7,745 bases of DNA, from positions 1-7,745 of the forward strand of contig JBKPDW010000542.1 in NCBI GenBank assembly GCA_046728115.1. The letters are read 5' to 3'. The position numbers and the translations under genes are program-made. Origin of the DNA: CAVSWN01 sp046728115 (GTDB taxonomy: Bacteria > Acidobacteriota > Vicinamibacteria > Vicinamibacterales > CAVVIG01). Below, piece after piece: positions 6,811 to 7,745 of the stretch (the first letter of the stretch is position 1; every line of letters begins with the position of its first letter). The notes below the pieces were generated by a model, which saw nothing but the letters and a program-made list of their open reading frames with translations, did not search any database and had not been told where the DNA came from.

Positions 6811-7394
6811 GATCTGACCGTCCCGTCGTCGGTCGCCTGTATGCGCCTTGCGTTCCTGGATTTCAGCTGAAATACGCGGACGCGCAGCCGATGTCGAACG
6901 CTTCTGGGAAGCGCGGCACGCAGAACATCCGATACACGCGCGCGAATGTGGTGAGACAGTTCAATGGATGATACCCCCGAGTGCGGCGTCAACACGGCCC
7001 CCGCGGTCTGGCCCTCGTGGAACCATCCAATGAAGTCCGTCTCCCGCGTGGAGTGCCACAAGCCGGAAAAGAGCTTCTGGGCGACGGCGGCATCCATCCT
7101 TCGCTGTCCCGCGGCCGATGGGACCGCCAAGCTCGCCAGCAGTAGCAATAGCGGTCGGCTCGACCGCTGGGCGCGCTCCCGTTCGAGCGCCAGGAAGTAA
7201 CGGAACGCTTCCTGGTTGTACGCCTGGAAGAACCGCCCTTCTACCGCCAGCTGGCACTCCGACGCAGCCGGCACTTCTCGGACCTCCGTCAATTCGTCCT
7301 CTTCCAGACGCCGCACGTCCCGTCGCCCAAAAGACTGTGCAAAGACACCGCCATTGGCCGGCTGAGTTACTTCGCCGTGACTATTCCGTAACAT
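6807..7394 (-). CDS. Stand-alone degenerate GGDEF-like domain protein, related to the N terminus of the adjacent sugar transferase
   Basis: This is a 195-residue soluble protein of unknown function. Residues about 1-60 are variable and charged. From residue 61 it parallels the N-terminal domain of the next gene: EAFRYFLALERERAQRSSRP with LLLLLASL here against DVFRTVILRERKRADRFSQP with LFLLVMSV there, then DFIGWFHEGQTAGAVLTP against DVVGWLDSQSVLGIIVP, then an amphipathic helix and a closing strand (RLRVRVFQ against SIRLRIHP). The GG(D/E)EF motif and the metal-binding acidic residues of cyclases are absent. There is no signal peptide or membrane segment. The ATG at 7394 is preferred; an in-frame TTG at 7442 is possible, but the added codons include AAA, TCT and TTA, unlike the GC-rich genes nearby, and look non-coding. 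Neither start has a strong ribosome binding site. The stop overlaps the sugar transferase start (ATGA), implying coupled translation. It may regulate or scaffold that enzyme. Confidence 0.72.
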   Translation of the reverse strand: MLRNSHGEVTQPANGGVFAQSFGRRDVRRLEEDELTEVREVPAASECQLAVEGRFFQAYNQEAFRYFLALERERAQRSSRPLLLLLASLAVPSAAGQRRMDAAVAQKLFSGLWHSTRETDFIGWFHEGQTAGAVLTPHSGVSSIELSHHIRARVSDVLRAALPRSVRHRLRVRVFQLKSRNARRIQATDDGTVRS

Positions 7395-7532
7395 TAAGTG
7401 ATGTAAAGACTTATGGGGACCGGACGTTTTCGGATTGCGCAAAGAGCCTCGTCAGGCACCCAAACAGTCGCGTGAATCGAGGAATAATTTCAGCCTCATA
7501 GAACTGGCATTAGGCCGCCCCACTCACCTACG

Positions 7533-7546
7533 GGCGTACACACGCC
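7533..7546. repeat. Small perfect inverted repeat in the intergenic gap
   Basis: GGCGT-ACAC-ACGCC forms a 5-bp GC-rich stem with a 4-nt loop. No T-run follows on either strand, so it is not a classical terminator. It could be an operator or part of a weak transcript end for the activator gene, or chance. Confidence 0.25.
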
Positions 7547-7573
7547 AAGTACGACGAATGTAAGCTGGCGCCG

Positions 7574-7587
7574 ACGTTAGCCAACGT
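7574..7587. repeat. Small perfect inverted repeat abutting the activator stop codon
   Basis: ACGTT-AGCC-AACGT forms a perfect 5-bp stem with a 4-nt loop directly downstream (on the minus strand) of the TAA at 7590-7588. Its position fits a transcript-end hairpin, but there is no T-run. Confidence 0.25.
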
Positions 7588-7745
7588 TTATCGGTAGTCT
7601 TTGAACGGCAACTGACAGTCGTGCTTCCGCAGGAAGCTGAGAAAGCGCTTGTAGTCGCTTGGCTCCATGTTGAAGATGCGCGCCACGATTTTGTAATTCC
7701 CTCGCGCCTCCTCGAGGCCTTTGTGAACGACATCGCGTACGGTCT
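7588..7745 (-). CDS. Sigma-54-type activator, C-terminal Fis-family DNA-binding end (5' truncated by window)
   Basis: An open frame on the minus strand enters from the window's right edge (first full codon at 7743-7741) and runs 51 residues to a TAA at 7590-7588. The translation includes GLEEARGNYKIVARIFNM followed by PSDYKRFLSFLRKH and ends in LPFKDYR. This is the Fis-type helix-turn-helix found at the C terminus of NtrC-like sigma-54 activators: the A(R)GN helix, the I-V-A-R-I-F core and a second recognition helix. The receiver and AAA+ domains would lie outside the window. Activators of this kind (such as PrsR of PEP-CTERM systems) often sit in exopolysaccharide loci. It is on the same strand as the sugar operon, 193 bp upstream of it. 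The Fis-like fold is well supported; the full domain set and targets are inferred. A different-frame open stretch at 7524-7733 is a shadow of this gene. Confidence 0.82.
   Translation of the reverse strand, partial: TVRDVVHKGLEEARGNYKIVARIFNMEPSDYKRFLSFLRKHDCQLPFKDYR

Larger units (their letters stand above)
7395..7587. other. Intergenic gap upstream of the minus-strand sugar operon
   Basis: These 193 bp lie between the activator's stop and the first gene of the minus-strand operon, and are visibly more AT-rich near 7395-7425 and 7480-7510 than the flanking genes. This is the expected place for the operon's promoter. I found no sigma-70 or sigma-54 site that I would defend. Two short inverted repeats lie in its upstream half. 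Confidence 0.4.

Noticed and set aside
7505..7548. Possible sigma-54 promoters: TGGCAT...GC near 7505-7518 (plus) and TTGGCG...ACGC near 7548-7534 (minus).
   Set aside because: In both the GG-to-GC distance is one base shorter than the strict sigma-54 spacing, and the -12 elements lack the TT before GC.
7524..7733. A 69-residue open frame on the minus strand at the right edge.
   Set aside because: It overlaps, in another frame, the partial Fis-type helix-turn-helix coding end (7588-7745), which has clear family similarity. The 69-residue translation is Ser/Arg/Thr-rich and resembles nothing.
1..7745. CRISPR arrays, tRNA or rRNA genes, insertion sequences and transposases.
   Set aside because: No regularly spaced repeats, no tRNA-like cloverleaf segments and no transposase or integrase motifs were seen. 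The window is densely filled with polysaccharide genes.

Overview
The window is a GC-rich stretch of bacterial DNA that is almost entirely an exopolysaccharide (capsule-like) biosynthesis and export locus. The gene types and sequence flavour suggest an environmental Gram-negative bacterium, most likely an Acidobacteriota relative. Supporting signs are the split polysaccharide co-polymerase, the ExeA/GspA-like ATPase between co-polymerase and tyrosine kinase, and the Fis-type tail of a sigma-54 activator. This taxonomic guess is inference from style and no marker gene is present.

Plus strand, 1-3921: a four-gene operon for regulated export and chain-length control. It holds the 3' end of an SLBB-type outer-membrane polysaccharide export protein, a Wzz/GumC chain-length determinant (257-1822), an AAA ATPase of the ExeA/GspA (XrtA-associated) type (1836-2996), and a cytoplasmic BY-type tyrosine kinase (2983-3921). 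The last three genes are separated by 13 bp or overlap by 14 bp. This layout is familiar from PEP-CTERM/exosortase-associated polysaccharide loci, although no exosortase lies in the window.

Convergent junction, 3922-4032: 111 bp between the two stop codons, with one long-loop inverted repeat and no convincing terminator.

Minus strand, 7394 down to 4033: four tightly overlapping genes (4-bp, 1-bp and 11-bp overlaps). In transcription order they are a small protein made of a degenerate GGDEF-like domain (6807-7394), a polyprenyl-phosphate sugar-1-phosphate transferase carrying a second copy of that domain at its N terminus (5647-6810), a left-handed beta-helix N-acetyltransferase of the WbpD/WlbB type (5123-5647), and a Gfo/Idh/MocA sugar dehydrogenase of the WbpB/WlbA type (4033-5133). 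Together they would make and load an acetamido sugar onto the lipid carrier. Upstream lies a 193-bp non-coding gap (7395-7587), then the C-terminal Fis-type DNA-binding end of a sigma-54-type activator on the same strand (7588-7745), which has no start codon in the window.

The most unusual element is the pair of adjacent, related, signature-less GGDEF-like domains, one free-standing and one fused to the initiating sugar transferase. It suggests allosteric or protein-protein control of the first committed step of polysaccharide synthesis.
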